64,000 nt of DNA from Clostridia bacterium (GTDB taxonomy: Bacteria; Bacillota; Clostridia; Monoglobales; Monoglobaceae): NCBI GenBank assembly GCA_017546145.1, contig JAFYXN010000021.1:1-64000 (forward strand). The letters run 5' to 3'. The notes beneath the pieces are model-generated. The model had not been told where the DNA came from. It ran no database searches and saw only the letters and a list, made by a program, of their open reading frames with translations. The translations under genes and the position numbers were made by a program. Position 1 is the first letter of the stretch. Each line of letters starts with the position of its first letter. Shown here piece after piece: positions 24,314 through 34,738 of this stretch.

Positions 24314-26107
24314 ATGGATATGGTTAGAGGACATATTCTTTGCTGCGGCGGTACAGGCTGTACCTCTTCAGGCTGTGATGCGATCATCAAAGAGATGGAA
24401 GCACAGCTTGCGGCACATGATTTGGAAAAAGAATTTAAAATAATAAAGACAGGTTGTTTCGGACTTTGTGCGTTGGGACCTATCATGATAGTATATCCTG
24501 AGGGCGCTTTCTACAGCAGAGTTACTCCTGAGGATGTTAAAGAAATCGTTGAAGAACATCTCGTAAAGGGAAGAGTTGTTAAAAGACTTCTTTATGCTGA
24601 AACAGTTGAAGAAGATAACATCAAGAGTCTTAACGAGGTTGATTTCTACAAAAAACAAAAAAGAATTGCTCTCCGCAACTGCGGTGTTATAAACCCCGAA
24701 GATATCGAAGAATACATCGGCATCGACGGTTATCAGGCACTTGGTAAGGTTCTTACAGAAATGACTCCTCAGGAAGTTATTGATGTAATTAAGGAATCAG
24801 GGCTCCGTGGCCGTGGCGGCGGTGGCTTCCCCACAGGTATGAAGTGGCAGTTCACCTACAATTCACAAAGCGATCAGAAGTATGTTGCATGTAATGCCGA
24901 CGAGGGCGATCCCGGTGCATTCATGGACAGAAGTATCCTCGAGGGTGACCCCCACGCAGTTATTGAAGCAATGGCTATCGCAGGTTATGCAGTTGGCGCA
25001 AATCAGGGTTATATCTACATCCGTGCAGAGTATCCGATTGCAGTTAAGCGTCTTGGTATTGCTATTGCTCAGGCAAGAGAATACGGACTTTTGGGTAAAA
25101 ATATTTTTGAATCAGGCTTTGACTTTGATTTGGAAATCCGTCTTGGTGCAGGTGCATTCGTTTGCGGTGAGGAAACAGCTCTCATCACATCAATCGAAGG
25201 TCACCGTGGTGAGCCTCGCCCCCGTCCTCCGTTCCCGGCAGTTAAGGGTCTTTGGCAGAAACCCACACTTCTCAACAACGTTGAAACTTATGCAAACATC
25301 GGTCAGATTATCTTAAACGGTGCAGATTGGTTCAAGGGTATTGGTACAGAAAAGAGCAAGGGTACAAAGGTATTTGCTCTGGGCGGCAAGATTAACAACA
25401 CAGGTCTTGTTGAAGTTCCCATGGGTACAACCCTCCGCGAAATTGTTGAAGAAATCGGTGGCGGTATCCCAAATGGCAAAAAGTTCAAGGCTGCACAAAC
25501 CGGTGGTCCTTCAGGCGGATGTATTCCTGAGCACCTTATTGACACACCCATTGACTACGATTCACTTATGGCAATCGGTTCAATGATGGGTTCCGGTGGT
25601 CTTATCGTTATGGACGAAGACAACTGTATGGTTGATATTGCAAAATTCTTCCTTGAATTCACAGTTGACGAATCCTGCGGTAAGTGTACTCCCTGCCGTG
25701 TTGGTACAAAAAGACTTTACGAAATCTTAGAGAAGATTACATCAGGCAATGGAACAATGGAAGACCTCGACAAAATGGAAGAGCTTTGCTACAGCATTAA
25801 AGCAACAGCCCTTTGCGGTCTTGGTCAGACAGCTCCTAACCCTGTTCTCAGTACACTCAAGTATTTCCGTGACGAGTATGAAGCGCATGTTCGCGATAAG
25901 ACTTGTCCTGCAGGCGTATGTAAGAAGCTTGTTAAGTATGAAATCGTTGCAGATAAGTGTAAGGGCTGTAGCCTTTGTGCAAGAAAGTGTCCTGTTGGAG
26001 CAATCACAGGCGAAGTTAAGTCACCCTTCACAATTGATTCTGAAAAGTGCGTTAAGTGCGGCGTTTGTATGGATAGCTGTAAGTTTGGCGCAATCATTAA
26101 AAAATAA
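24314..26107 (+). CDS. hndC: NuoF/HndC-like NAD(P)H-binding flavoprotein hydrogenase subunit
   Basis: 597 residues. An N-terminal thioredoxin-like [2Fe-2S] domain (CCGGTGCTSSGC, CFGLCALGP) is followed by the FMN/NADH-binding core with GLRGRGGGGFPTGMKW and CNADEGDPGAFMDR. Next come the SLBB region and a [4Fe-4S] site, ESCGKCTPCRVG. Two C-terminal ferredoxin motifs (CKGCSLCARKCP, CVKCGVCMDSCK) complete it. It oxidises or reduces NAD(P)H at FMN and is the likely flavin site in electron-bifurcating forms. Operon position between HndB and the catalytic subunit fits. Confidence 0.96.
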   Translation: MDMVRGHILCCGGTGCTSSGCDAIIKEMEAQLAAHDLEKEFKIIKTGCFGLCALGPIMIVYPEGAFYSRVTPEDVKEIVEEHLVKGRVVKRLLYAETVEEDNIKSLNEVDFYKKQKRIALRNCGVINPEDIEEYIGIDGYQALGKVLTEMTPQEVIDVIKESGLRGRGGGGFPTGMKWQFTYNSQSDQKYVACNADEGDPGAFMDRSILEGDPHAVIEAMAIAGYAVGANQGYIYIRAEYPIAVKRLGIAIAQAREYGLLGKNIFESGFDFDLEIRLGAGAFVCGEETALITSIEGHRGEPRPRPPFPAVKGLWQKPTLLNNVETYANIGQIILNGADWFKGIGTEKSKGTKVFALGGKINNTGLVEVPMGTTLREIVEEIGGGIPNGKKFKAAQTGGPSGGCIPEHLIDTPIDYDSLMAIGSMMGSGGLIVMDEDNCMVDIAKFFLEFTVDESCGKCTPCRVGTKRLYEILEKITSGNGTMEDLDKMEELCYSIKATALCGLGQTAPNPVLSTLKYFRDEYEAHVRDKTCPAGVCKKLVKYEIVADKCKGCSLCARKCPVGAITGEVKSPFTIDSEKCVKCGVCMDSCKFGAIIKK

Positions 26108-26127
26108 GGAAAGGGAGAGTGAATAAC

Positions 26128-27867
26128 ATGGAAATGGTTAATATTAAAATAAACGGTCAGAGCCTTAGTGTACCAAGCAATTACACTATTTTGGAAGCTG
26201 CCCGCAGTGCAAATATCGAAATACCTACCCTTTGCTATTTGAAGGATGTAAGCAAGACCGGTTCTTGCAGAATGTGTATAGTTGAGGTTGTAGGCGCAAG
26301 AAATCTTCAGGCTGCCTGTGTTTATCCCGTATCAGAGGGTATGGAAGTCCTGACGAACACACAGAGAGTAAGAGACGCAAGAAAAATCAATCTTGAGCTT
26401 TTGCTTTCAAACCACGACCGCAAGTGCTTGACTTGTGTAAGAAACCAGAACTGTGAGCTTCAGAAGCTTGCAGACGAGCTTGGTGTTACAGACATCACAT
26501 ATATGGGCGAAAGAAACGAGTATGACATCGACGAGGTTTCACCCTCAATCGTACGTGACAACAACAAGTGTGTTCTTTGCCGTCGCTGCGTTAGCGCTTG
26601 TAAGACAATCCAGACAGTTTCAGTTATTGATGCAACTGAAAGAGGCTTTAAAACAACAATCGCATCACCCTTCAACAAGTCACTTGCTGAAGTTCCCTGT
26701 GTAAACTGCGGTCAGTGTATCGTAGCATGTCCCACAGGCGCACTTCGTGAAAAGGACAACACAGACGACGTATGGGCTGCAATCAATGATCCCGAAAAAT
26801 ACGTTGTTGTTCAGACAGCTCCTGCGGTTCGTGTTGGTCTTGGTGAAGAATTTGGTTACGAAATCGGTACTCCTGTTACAGGCAAAATGGCTGCAGCACT
26901 CAGAAGAATGGGCTTTGACGGCGTATTTGATACTGATACAGGTGCAGACCTTACAATTATGGAAGAAGGAACAGAGTTCATTGATAGACTCCAAAACGGC
27001 GGCAAGCTGCCTATGATTACATCATGCAGCCCCGGTTGGATTAAGTTCTGTGAACACAACTTCCCCGACTTCCTTGACAATCTTTCAACATGTAAGTCAC
27101 CTCACCAGATGTTTGGTGCAATTCTTAAGACATACTATGCTGAAAAGATGGGCATTGACCCTGCAAAAATGTTTGTAGTTTCAGTTATGCCCTGTGTTGC
27201 TAAGAAGTTTGAATCAGGACGTCCTGAAATGGAAGTAAACAAGCTTCGTGACGTTGATGCAGTTATCTCAACACGTGAGCTTGCAAAGATGATTAAGCAG
27301 TCAGGTATCCTCTTTAACAAGCTTCCTGATGAGAAGTTCGACAATCCGTTTGAAGAAGCAAGTGGTGCAGGCGTTATCTTTGGTGCTACAGGCGGCGTTA
27401 TGGAAGCTGCACTCAGAACTGTTGTTGAGGTTCTTGAAGGCAAGTCATTTGAAAAATTAGACTACGAAGCAGTAAGAGGTACAGACGGTATCAAGGAGGC
27501 AACTCTCACGGTTGCAGGTACCGAGGTTAAGGTTGCTGTTGTCAGCGGTCTTGGTAATGCAAGAAAGGTTCTCAATGATATAAGAGACGGCAAAGCAAAC
27601 TATCACTTCATCGAAGTTATGGCTTGTCCCGGCGGCTGTGTAACAGGTGGCGGACAGCCTATCGTTGACTCAAGCGTTCGTATGGATATTGACCTCAAAG
27701 CGAAGCGTGCAGCAGGTCTTTATGCAGAAGATAAAGCACTTCCGGTTCGCAAGAGCCACGAGAACCCCGACATCAAGCTTCTCTACTCAGAGTTCCTTGA
27801 AAAACCGGGCAGCCACAAATCACACGAACTCTTGCACACACACTATACAGCAAGACCCAAGTTCTAA
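26128..27867 (+). CDS. hndD: [FeFe] hydrogenase catalytic subunit (HndD/HydA type)
   Basis: 579 residues. An N-terminal [2Fe-2S] plant-ferredoxin-like domain (CYLKDVSKTGSCRMCIVEV) is followed by a His-ligated [4Fe-4S] motif (HDRKCLTCVRNQNC). Two [4Fe-4S] motifs follow (CVLCRRCVSACK, CVNCGQCIVACP), then the H-cluster domain: L1 TSCSPGWIKF, L2 VMPCVAKKFE, L3 VMACPGGCVTGGGQP. All features of an active group A hydrogenase are present. Start ATG 26128 has AGGGAG ten bases upstream. Maturase genes hydEFG are not in the window. It makes or consumes H2 with electrons from NAD(P)H and possibly ferredoxin. Confidence 0.97.
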   Translation: MEMVNIKINGQSLSVPSNYTILEAARSANIEIPTLCYLKDVSKTGSCRMCIVEVVGARNLQAACVYPVSEGMEVLTNTQRVRDARKINLELLLSNHDRKCLTCVRNQNCELQKLADELGVTDITYMGERNEYDIDEVSPSIVRDNNKCVLCRRCVSACKTIQTVSVIDATERGFKTTIASPFNKSLAEVPCVNCGQCIVACPTGALREKDNTDDVWAAINDPEKYVVVQTAPAVRVGLGEEFGYEIGTPVTGKMAAALRRMGFDGVFDTDTGADLTIMEEGTEFIDRLQNGGKLPMITSCSPGWIKFCEHNFPDFLDNLSTCKSPHQMFGAILKTYYAEKMGIDPAKMFVVSVMPCVAKKFESGRPEMEVNKLRDVDAVISTRELAKMIKQSGILFNKLPDEKFDNPFEEASGAGVIFGATGGVMEAALRTVVEVLEGKSFEKLDYEAVRGTDGIKEATLTVAGTEVKVAVVSGLGNARKVLNDIRDGKANYHFIEVMACPGGCVTGGGQPIVDSSVRMDIDLKAKRAAGLYAEDKALPVRKSHENPDIKLLYSEFLEKPGSHKSHELLHTHYTARPKF

Positions 27868-27884
27868 AATAAGCTATTTAAAAC

Positions 27885-27912
27885 CCGCAAGTCTTATGAC
27901 TTGCGGTTTTTT
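27885..27912 (+). terminator. terminator of the hydrogenase operon
   Basis: The 9-bp stem CCGCAAGTC / GACTTGCGG with loop TTAT, followed by TTTTTTG, 17 bp after the stop. Confidence 0.88.
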
Positions 27913-27974
27913 GTGTTTTTAATAAATCTATATAAAACTTGTGTAAAAATAGCGTAAATGTGGAAATAATAAGA

Positions 27975-28003
27975 TTGACATACCATAAAAATAATGATAA
28001 AAT
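27975..28003 (+). promoter_or_regulatory. promoter of the V-type ATPase operon
   Basis: TTGACA (27975-27980), 17-bp spacer, TAAAAT (27998-28003), about 60 bp before the first gene. Confidence 0.78.
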
Positions 28004-28061
28004 TAAAAGGATTATAAATGCTAAAAATTGGTATTTTCTAATAATCAAAATAAAGGATGTG

Positions 28062-28382
28062 ATGGTCTTGACTACAGTAACAATTGAAAAAATCCGAAGT
28101 GCAGAGCAAATGGCAGAGGAAACCGAAAAAAGTGCTGTAAAAAATGCTGAATTGACAATAGAGAAGGCAAAGCACGAGGCGGCGGCAATTGTTGAAAAAG
28201 CAAAGGCTGCAGGTGAAGCTCATTTAGCTGAAAAGTTAGCCGAAGCTCAAAAGGCTGCGGATGAAAACAGTGCCCAAAATGCTGTAGCTATTAATGATGC
28301 GCTTAAAGCTATGGATGATGCTGTAGCATCAAAATACAATCAGGCTGTATCAAAGGTTAAACAGATGCTCATTTCTGATTAG
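28062..28382 (+). CDS. V-type ATPase peripheral-stalk subunit G/H
   Basis: A 106-residue, almost wholly helical coiled-coil protein, rich in Ala, Glu and Lys (EKIRSAEQMAEETEKSA, VEKAKAAGEAHLAEKLAEAQ). It matches the H/G (NtpF-like) stator subunit that pairs with subunit E. RBS AAAGGATG allows ATG 28062 or TTG 28068. An upstream extension lacks an RBS. It opens a nine-gene operon in the order G/H-I-K-E-C-F-A-B-D. Confidence 0.85.
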   Translation: MVLTTVTIEKIRSAEQMAEETEKSAVKNAELTIEKAKHEAAAIVEKAKAAGEAHLAEKLAEAQKAADENSAQNAVAINDALKAMDDAVASKYNQAVSKVKQMLISD

Positions 28383-28396
28383 GAGGTGAAGGATAT

Positions 28397-30424
28397 ATGG
28401 CAGTTATGCCAATGTCTAAAATTAATATTTTCGGTCTGAGAAAAGACCGTAAAAAAATCCTCGAAGCTATTCAACGTATGGGTGTTGTTGATGTGAGGAC
28501 TTTTGAAAAAGACGAAACAGGCTTTGACGGCATAGATACAATGCTTTCGCGTTCAAAGTTTCAAAAGGCAAAAACAGATTGCGAACAGGCGCTTGATATT
28601 GTAGGAAGATACAGACCTGAATCAAAATCTCTTTTTGCATCGTTTGACGGCAAAGACCTGCTGAGTCATGAGGATTACAACCGTATGGTTGAAAAACGCG
28701 ATATGATTTTCAATGCGGCAGCAAAGATTCTTCGGCTTGAAAAAAGCATATCAGAAAATAAGGCAAAAATTATAAAGCTTACAGGAAACATTGAGGCATT
28801 AACCCAATGGAAGGAGCTTCCGATACCTCTTAATTATCACGGAACAAGCAAAACATCGGCGTTTATAGGGACTTTTCCTGAAAACTGCACCGAAGAATTT
28901 CTTTTAAAGCAGTTTGCTGAAATTTGTGATAAAAAAGAAATTCAGGGCGTTGCTGATATTGTTCATGTTGAACTTGTCGGCTCAAACGAAACTCAGACCT
29001 GTGCGGTTGTAATTTGCCCAAAAACAGTTTCTGCTGAAACAGAGGAAGTTTTGAGATATATGGGATTTGCCGCACCAGTGTTGTCCGGTGACGGGATTCC
29101 GGCTGAAAAAATCAAAGCTTTTGAAAACGAAATTGAAGATGCAAAGAAAAGTATAAAAGACGCTGAAAATCAGATTTGTGACAGCGCATCAGAACGTGAC
29201 AACTTGAAATTCCTTGTTGATTACTATAAAATGCGCATTGATAAGTATCAGGTTTTGGAGCAGCTTGGTCACGGAAAAAACACCTTTGCAATGACAGGCT
29301 ATATTCCAACCAGGGATGCTGAGAAAATAGAAAAAGAACTCTCTGAAAAGTGGGGCGCAGCGGTTGAGTGTTCGCCTGCTGATGGTGATGATGTCCCTGT
29401 TATGCTTAAAAATAACGGGTTTGCCGCACCGCTTGAGGGCGTTCTTGAAACCTTCAGCCTTCCGGGAAAGGGTGAGCTTGACCCGACAGCCGCAATGGCG
29501 GTTTTCTATTATTTTCTGTTTGGCTTGATGCTGTCTGATGCGGCGTATGGTATCCTTATGGTTCTTATCTGCGGAATTGCTTTGTGGAAGTTCCCGCGAA
29601 TGAACGAAGGTATGAAGAAATCCCTTAAAATGTATCTGTACTGCGGAATTTCAACTACCTTTTGGGGCGTAATGTTTGGCGGATATTTTGGCGATGCCAT
29701 TCAGGTTATTGCAAAGACCTTCTTTGATAAAGATATTGTAATTGAGCCGCTATGGTTTTCACCCATGAACGAGCCGATGCGAATGCTTATATTTTCGTTG
29801 CTGGTTGGTATAATTCATCTTTTTGCAGGTCTTGGAATGAAGCTTTATTCGCTTGTGCGCACAGGCAACTGGAAGGATGCAATATATGATGTTATCTTTT
29901 GGTATATGTTAGTTGGCGGCGCAATAGTATATCTTTTGTCAATGCAAATGTTTGTTGATATGGCAAGCCTGAGCTTTATTCTGCCGCCAAGTGCAGGTGC
30001 GGCTGCAGCAGTGGTTGCAGGTATCGGGGCTTTGGGTATAGCGCTTACGGCAGGGCGTTCTTCAAAAAATCCCTTTAAGCGTCTTGCAAAGGGACTTTAT
30101 GAGCTTTACGGTGTCACAAGCTATCTAAGTGATATTTTGTCATATTCAAGACTTCTGGCGCTTGGACTTGCAACCGGAGTAATTGCCAATGTATTTAACA
30201 AAATGGGCAGTATGTTCGGCGGTGGTATTGTTGGTGCAATAGCTTTTACAATAGTATTTATTGTTGGACACACTCTCAATATCGGTATAAATCTGCTTGG
30301 TGCTTATGTTCATACAAACAGACTTCAGTTTGTTGAATTTTTTGGCAAATTTTATGATGGCGGCGGCGAAAAGTATTCACCATTCAAGGCGGATACAGGC
30401 TATTATGAGATAAAAAAAGATTAG
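28397..30424 (+). CDS. ntpI: V-type ATP synthase subunit I (a-subunit)
   Basis: 675 residues. The N-terminal half is soluble and coiled coil (about 1-330), and the C-terminal half holds about eight membrane helices. The start MAVMPMSKINIFGLRKDRKKIL and FYYFLFGLMLSDAAYG in the first membrane region are typical of the family. SYSRLLALGLATGVIA holds the conserved Arg that works against the rotor Glu. It forms the ion half-channels next to the K ring and anchors the stator stalks. RBS AGGAGG. Confidence 0.95.
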   Translation: MAVMPMSKINIFGLRKDRKKILEAIQRMGVVDVRTFEKDETGFDGIDTMLSRSKFQKAKTDCEQALDIVGRYRPESKSLFASFDGKDLLSHEDYNRMVEKRDMIFNAAAKILRLEKSISENKAKIIKLTGNIEALTQWKELPIPLNYHGTSKTSAFIGTFPENCTEEFLLKQFAEICDKKEIQGVADIVHVELVGSNETQTCAVVICPKTVSAETEEVLRYMGFAAPVLSGDGIPAEKIKAFENEIEDAKKSIKDAENQICDSASERDNLKFLVDYYKMRIDKYQVLEQLGHGKNTFAMTGYIPTRDAEKIEKELSEKWGAAVECSPADGDDVPVMLKNNGFAAPLEGVLETFSLPGKGELDPTAAMAVFYYFLFGLMLSDAAYGILMVLICGIALWKFPRMNEGMKKSLKMYLYCGISTTFWGVMFGGYFGDAIQVIAKTFFDKDIVIEPLWFSPMNEPMRMLIFSLLVGIIHLFAGLGMKLYSLVRTGNWKDAIYDVIFWYMLVGGAIVYLLSMQMFVDMASLSFILPPSAGAAAAVVAGIGALGIALTAGRSSKNPFKRLAKGLYELYGVTSYLSDILSYSRLLALGLATGVIANVFNKMGSMFGGGIVGAIAFTIVFIVGHTLNIGINLLGAYVHTNRLQFVEFFGKFYDGGGEKYSPFKADTGYYEIKKD

Positions 30425-30472
30425 AAAAATTATAACTGCAACTTGCCTGCGGTTAGCGAAGGTTTAAAATAA

Positions 30473-31000
<528 letters not shown>

Positions 31001-31055
31001 TTAAGAAGGGCTGTATACAGCTCCAAGAAAGACTTTAGAGAATAGGAGGGAAAAC

Positions 31056-31646
31056 ATGACAGGACTTGAAAATATACTTGCGCAGATTGAAACAGAGGCT
31101 AAAGCAAAGGCTGCCAAAATAACTGCTGAAGCAGAGCGTTCTGCGGAAAAATGTGTTGACGAAGCCGTGCTTAAGGCTGAGGAAATTTCAAATGATTATA
31201 AAGCGTTGGCGCAAAAGCGTGCAGAGGAGCTTATCTCAAGAGCAAAAACTGCAGATGAGGTTAAATTGAGCCGTGCAAGACTTTTAAAGAAACAGCAGAT
31301 AATAAAAGCAACTTTTGAAAATGCCAAAACTGAAATAAAACAGCAGAAGGCATCGGATTATTTTGCGTTCCTTGAAAGCCTGCTCAAAAAGTATGCGCTT
31401 GAAAAACCGGGCACAATTGTTCTTGATGCAGAGGATATAAAAGAAGTTACTGATAGCTTTAAAACAATGGTCAACCAATACGGTCTTGAAGTTTCAGCAG
31501 GCAACGTTTCTGCACGAAACGGTTTTATTCTTGTTTACGGAAGCATTGAGGTAAACTGCACAATTGATGCGGTACTGGACGCCGAAGCTGAAGAAATATC
31601 TGATATGCTGAATGAGTTTTTATTTGGCTGTGAGGGAGGAATTTAA
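31056..31646 (+). CDS. ntpE: V-type ATPase subunit E
   Basis: A 196-residue stator subunit with an N-terminal coiled coil rich in Ala, Glu and Lys (about 1-100) and a globular C-terminus with SAGNVSARNGFILVYGSIEV, typical of archaeal/bacterial E subunits. It pairs with the G/H protein as the peripheral stalk that holds the A3B3 head. RBS AGGAGG before ATG 31056. The next gene starts at the base after its stop. Confidence 0.93.
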   Translation: MTGLENILAQIETEAKAKAAKITAEAERSAEKCVDEAVLKAEEISNDYKALAQKRAEELISRAKTADEVKLSRARLLKKQQIIKATFENAKTEIKQQKASDYFAFLESLLKKYALEKPGTIVLDAEDIKEVTDSFKTMVNQYGLEVSAGNVSARNGFILVYGSIEVNCTIDAVLDAEAEEISDMLNEFLFGCEGGI

Positions 31647-32612
31647 ATGCCTGAGCAGTATACCTATGCGGTTGCCCGCATCCATACAAAAGAAAATTCA
31701 ATGCTTTCGGCTCAGGATATGGAACGCCTTCTTGCGGCGTCAGGCTTTGATGAAGCTGCCGGGATTCTTGCCGAAAAAGGCTTTGATACTGTTGGGGCTG
31801 AGAATGCTGATGAAATACTCAGCCGTGAACGTGACAAAACCTATAAGCTGATTTCAGAGCTTGTCAATGATATGTCGGCGTTTGATATATTCTTTTACCA
31901 AAGCGATTTTCAGAATTTAAAGGCTGCTGTAAAATCGGTAGTAACAAAAGATAAAGCCAGACGTATTTTTGTGGACGGCGGTACTGTTCCCAAAGAATTA
32001 ATAGATTCGGCTGTCAAAAACCGCGAGTTTTCAGATTTGCCAGAGTTTTTGCAAATTCCTGCCGAAAAAGCGCTTAAGGCGCTTATGGAAACAGGCGACG
32101 GCGGATTATGCGATGTTATAATTGACAAAGCATATCTTGAAACCTTGCATAAGGCAGGCGACGCGTCAGAGATTTGTATGGTCAAAAACTTTGCCGAGCT
32201 TACGGTTGCTCTTGCGGATATAAGGATTGCTGTACGCGGAAGCAGACTTGGCAAGGGGCTTGAGTTTTTCAAGCGCAGCCTTGCGGATTGCAGAACTCTT
32301 TCAAAAGATTCATTGGCGATTGCAGCGGCAAAGGGCACAGATGAGCTTGATGCGTATCTCAGGACAACAAATTATTCTGATGTGACAGAAATTATAAAAG
32401 AGTCATACGTTGCATTTGAAAAATGGTGCGATGACAGGCTTATGTCCGAAATCCGCAAGGAAAAATCCAACAACTTTACAATTGCTCCGCTTGCGGCGTA
32501 TATACTTGCACGCGAAACCGAGCTGAAGATGGTGGGGCTTATTCTGACAGCAAAGCAGAATAGGCTTGATATAAGTGTTGTAAAAGAAAGGCTGAGAGAG
32601 CTTTATGTATAA
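31647..32612 (+). CDS. ntpC: V-type ATPase subunit C (AC39 family)
   Basis: A 321-residue helical protein of the V_ATPase_C/AC39 family. Recognisable pieces are YAVARIHTKENSMLSAQDME at the N-terminus and FTIAPLAAYILARETELKMV near the end. It forms the funnel that joins the central shaft to the membrane rotor ring. Its start is one base after the E stop, and it overlaps the F gene by eight bases, so the genes are translationally coupled. Confidence 0.9.
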   Translation: MPEQYTYAVARIHTKENSMLSAQDMERLLAASGFDEAAGILAEKGFDTVGAENADEILSRERDKTYKLISELVNDMSAFDIFFYQSDFQNLKAAVKSVVTKDKARRIFVDGGTVPKELIDSAVKNREFSDLPEFLQIPAEKALKALMETGDGGLCDVIIDKAYLETLHKAGDASEICMVKNFAELTVALADIRIAVRGSRLGKGLEFFKRSLADCRTLSKDSLAIAAAKGTDELDAYLRTTNYSDVTEIIKESYVAFEKWCDDRLMSEIRKEKSNNFTIAPLAAYILARETELKMVGLILTAKQNRLDISVVKERLRELYV

Positions 32613-32931
32613 AGGTGTAGCAGTTATAGGCGACAGAGACAGTATATATGGCTTTTCATCAATCGGACTCAGTATATTTCCTGTATCCGACAGGGAGGAT
32701 GGTCTGGAAAAGTTCAGACAGCTGTGCCGTGGTGATTATGCGGTTATATATATAACAGAAGCTCTGGCGGCAGAAATTGAAGAAGAAATTGAAAAGGTTT
32801 CAGAGTCAATGTGTCCTGCGGTAATTCTTATTCCCGGTGTCTTCGGAAACACAGGAAGGGGTAAGGCGCAGGTTCGCAAATCGGTTGAAAAGGCGGTTGG
32901 CTCGGATATACTTTTTGGCGGCGAAAAGTAG
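32605..32931 (+). CDS. ntpF: V-type ATPase subunit F
   Basis: A 108-residue Rossmann-like small protein: [20 protein letters not shown] at the N-terminus, [20 protein letters not shown], then a helical end with [13 protein letters not shown]. It is the F (called G in E. hirae) shaft subunit that binds D in the central rotor. Start ATG 32605 overlaps the end of subunit C. Confidence 0.92.
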   Translation: MYKGVAVIGDRDSIYGFSSIGLSIFPVSDREDGLEKFRQLCRGDYAVIYITEALAAEIEEEIEKVSESMCPAVILIPGVFGNTGRGKAQVRKSVEKAVGSDILFGGEK

Positions 32932-32968
32932 TCGGATAAGTTTACAAAGAAGGAAGTGGTACAACAAA

Positions 32969-34738
32969 ATGAGTATCGGAAGAATAAAAAAGGTCGCAGG
33001 GCCTCTTGTTATAGCGGAAGATATGCGTGATGCCAATATGTTTGACGTGGTACGTGTAAGTGATCAGCGTCTGATTGGCGAAATTATAGAAATCCACGGT
33101 GATCTGGCATCTGTTCAGGTTTATGAGGAAACCTCGGGGCTTGGACCCGGTGCTCCTGTTGAGTCAACAGGCAGTCCGCTTAGTGTTGAATTGGGTCCCG
33201 GTCTTATCGGGGGTATTTTTGACGGTATCCAAAGACCTCTTGAAACAATCATGGAGGTTTCAGGCAACAATCTTCAGCGTGGTGTGGAGGTTGCTTCACT
33301 TGACAGAGAAAAGAAGTGGAGCTTTGTTCCGCTTAAGGCTGTGGGTGATACTGTTTGCGGCGGTGACGTAATAGGAACTGTTGAAGAAACCGCAGTTGTA
33401 ACGCAAAAGATAATGGTTCCCAACGGTATTGACGGCAGGATAACAGAAATATCCGCCGGTGAATTTACTGTTACAGACACTGTTGCAAAAATTGAAAAGG
33501 CAGACGGCACAACAGAAGCAATTTCTCTTATGCAGAAATGGCCTGTACGCCGTGAAAGACCGTACAAGAAAAAGCTTTCACCGGAAATGCCTCTTGTAAC
33601 AGGTCAAAGAGTAATTGATACGCTGTTCCCAATCGCAAAGGGCGGTGTTGCATCTGTTCCGGGACCTTTCGGCAGCGGAAAAACAGTTGTACAGCATCAG
33701 CTGGCAAAATGGGCAGAGGCTGATATAGTTGTCTATATCGGTTGCGGTGAGCGCGGAAACGAAATGACAGACGTTCTTAACGAATTTCCTGAGCTTATTG
33801 ACCCCAAAACAGGCAAATCACTTATGGAAAGAACGGTGCTTATTGCTAACACCTCGGATATGCCGGTTGCGGCGCGTGAGGCGTCGATTTATACAGGAAT
33901 TACTATTGCAGAGTATTTCAGAGATATGGGCTATTCGGTAGCGCTTATGGCGGATTCTACTTCTCGTTGGGCAGAGGCACTGCGTGAAATGTCAGGACGT
34001 CTTGAAGAAATGCCCGGTGAGGAAGGCTATCCTGCATATCTTGCAAGCCGTCTTGCGCAGTTCTATGAGCGTGCGGGCAGAGTAATTGCAAACGGCAGTG
34101 ACGACAGAGAAGGCTCGCTTTCGGTTATCGGTGCGGTATCGCCTCCCGGTGGTGATATATCCGAGCCGGTTTCTCAGGCTACACTTCGTATTGTAAAGGT
34201 TTTCTGGGGACTTGACTCGTCATTGGCGTATAAGCGACACTTTCCTGCAATCAACTGGCTTACAAGTTATTCGCTGTATGTTGACACCATGGCGGATTGG
34301 TTTGATAAAGCTGCAGGCGGAAACTGGACCGACTTAAGAGCAAGAATAATGCGTATTCTGCAAAATGAAGCAGAGCTTGAAGAAATTGTTAAGCTGGTAG
34401 GTATGGACGCGCTGTCAGCGCCTGACCGTCTTACCCTTGAAACTGCGCGTTCAGTACGTGAGGACTATCTGCATCAGGATGCATTCCATGAGGTTGATAC
34501 CTATACCTCGGTTGAAAAGCAGTATCTTATGATGAAGCTTATCTTGATGTACTATGATGTTGCATCCGAGGCGCTTTCAAAGGGTGCAGATATTGAAAAG
34601 TTAGTAAATCTTGAAGTAAGAGAACGAATCGGAAGATTTAAGTATACTCCGCAGCAGCAGGTTGCAGGAGAGTTTGAAAAAATATCAGCCGAGCTGAAGA
34701 GTGAAGTCGGTAAGGTAATGCAAGGGAGGGAAAGCTGA
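32969..34738 (+). CDS. ntpA: V-type ATPase catalytic subunit A
   Basis: 589 residues. The N-terminal beta-barrel begins [18 protein letters not shown] non-homologous bulge region follows (around [17 protein letters not shown]). Walker [12 protein letters not shown] lies near residue 235. The catalytic GERGNEM segment and the [20 protein letters not shown] block are all present. It hydrolyses or makes ATP at the A/B interfaces. ATG 32969 (RBS AAGGAAG) is the family start. The longer in-frame extension overlapping subunit F is not real. The stop overlaps the B start by one base. Confidence 0.97.
   Translation: MSIGRIKKVAGPLVIAEDMRDANMFDVVRVSDQRLIGEIIEIHGDLASVQVYEETSGLGPGAPVESTGSPLSVELGPGLIGGIFDGIQRPLETIMEVSGNNLQRGVEVASLDREKKWSFVPLKAVGDTVCGGDVIGTVEETAVVTQKIMVPNGIDGRITEISAGEFTVTDTVAKIEKADGTTEAISLMQKWPVRRERPYKKKLSPEMPLVTGQRVIDTLFPIAKGGVASVPGPFGSGKTVVQHQLAKWAEADIVVYIGCGERGNEMTDVLNEFPELIDPKTGKSLMERTVLIANTSDMPVAAREASIYTGITIAEYFRDMGYSVALMADSTSRWAEALREMSGRLEEMPGEEGYPAYLASRLAQFYERAGRVIANGSDDREGSLSVIGAVSPPGGDISEPVSQATLRIVKVFWGLDSSLAYKRHFPAINWLTSYSLYVDTMADWFDKAAGGNWTDLRARIMRILQNEAELEEIVKLVGMDALSAPDRLTLETARSVREDYLHQDAFHEVDTYTSVEKQYLMMKLILMYYDVASEALSKGADIEKLVNLEVRERIGRFKYTPQQQVAGEFEKISAELKSEVGKVMQGRES

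Noticed and set aside
24882-25316. Overlapping plus-strand frames inside hndC and hndD
   Set aside because: Out-of-frame shadows. The long HndC and HndD frames contain all expected motifs without interruption.
32837-32968. N-terminal extension of V-ATPase subunit A
   Set aside because: It overlaps subunit F, is Arg/Lys-rich without family similarity, and a good RBS precedes ATG 32969.
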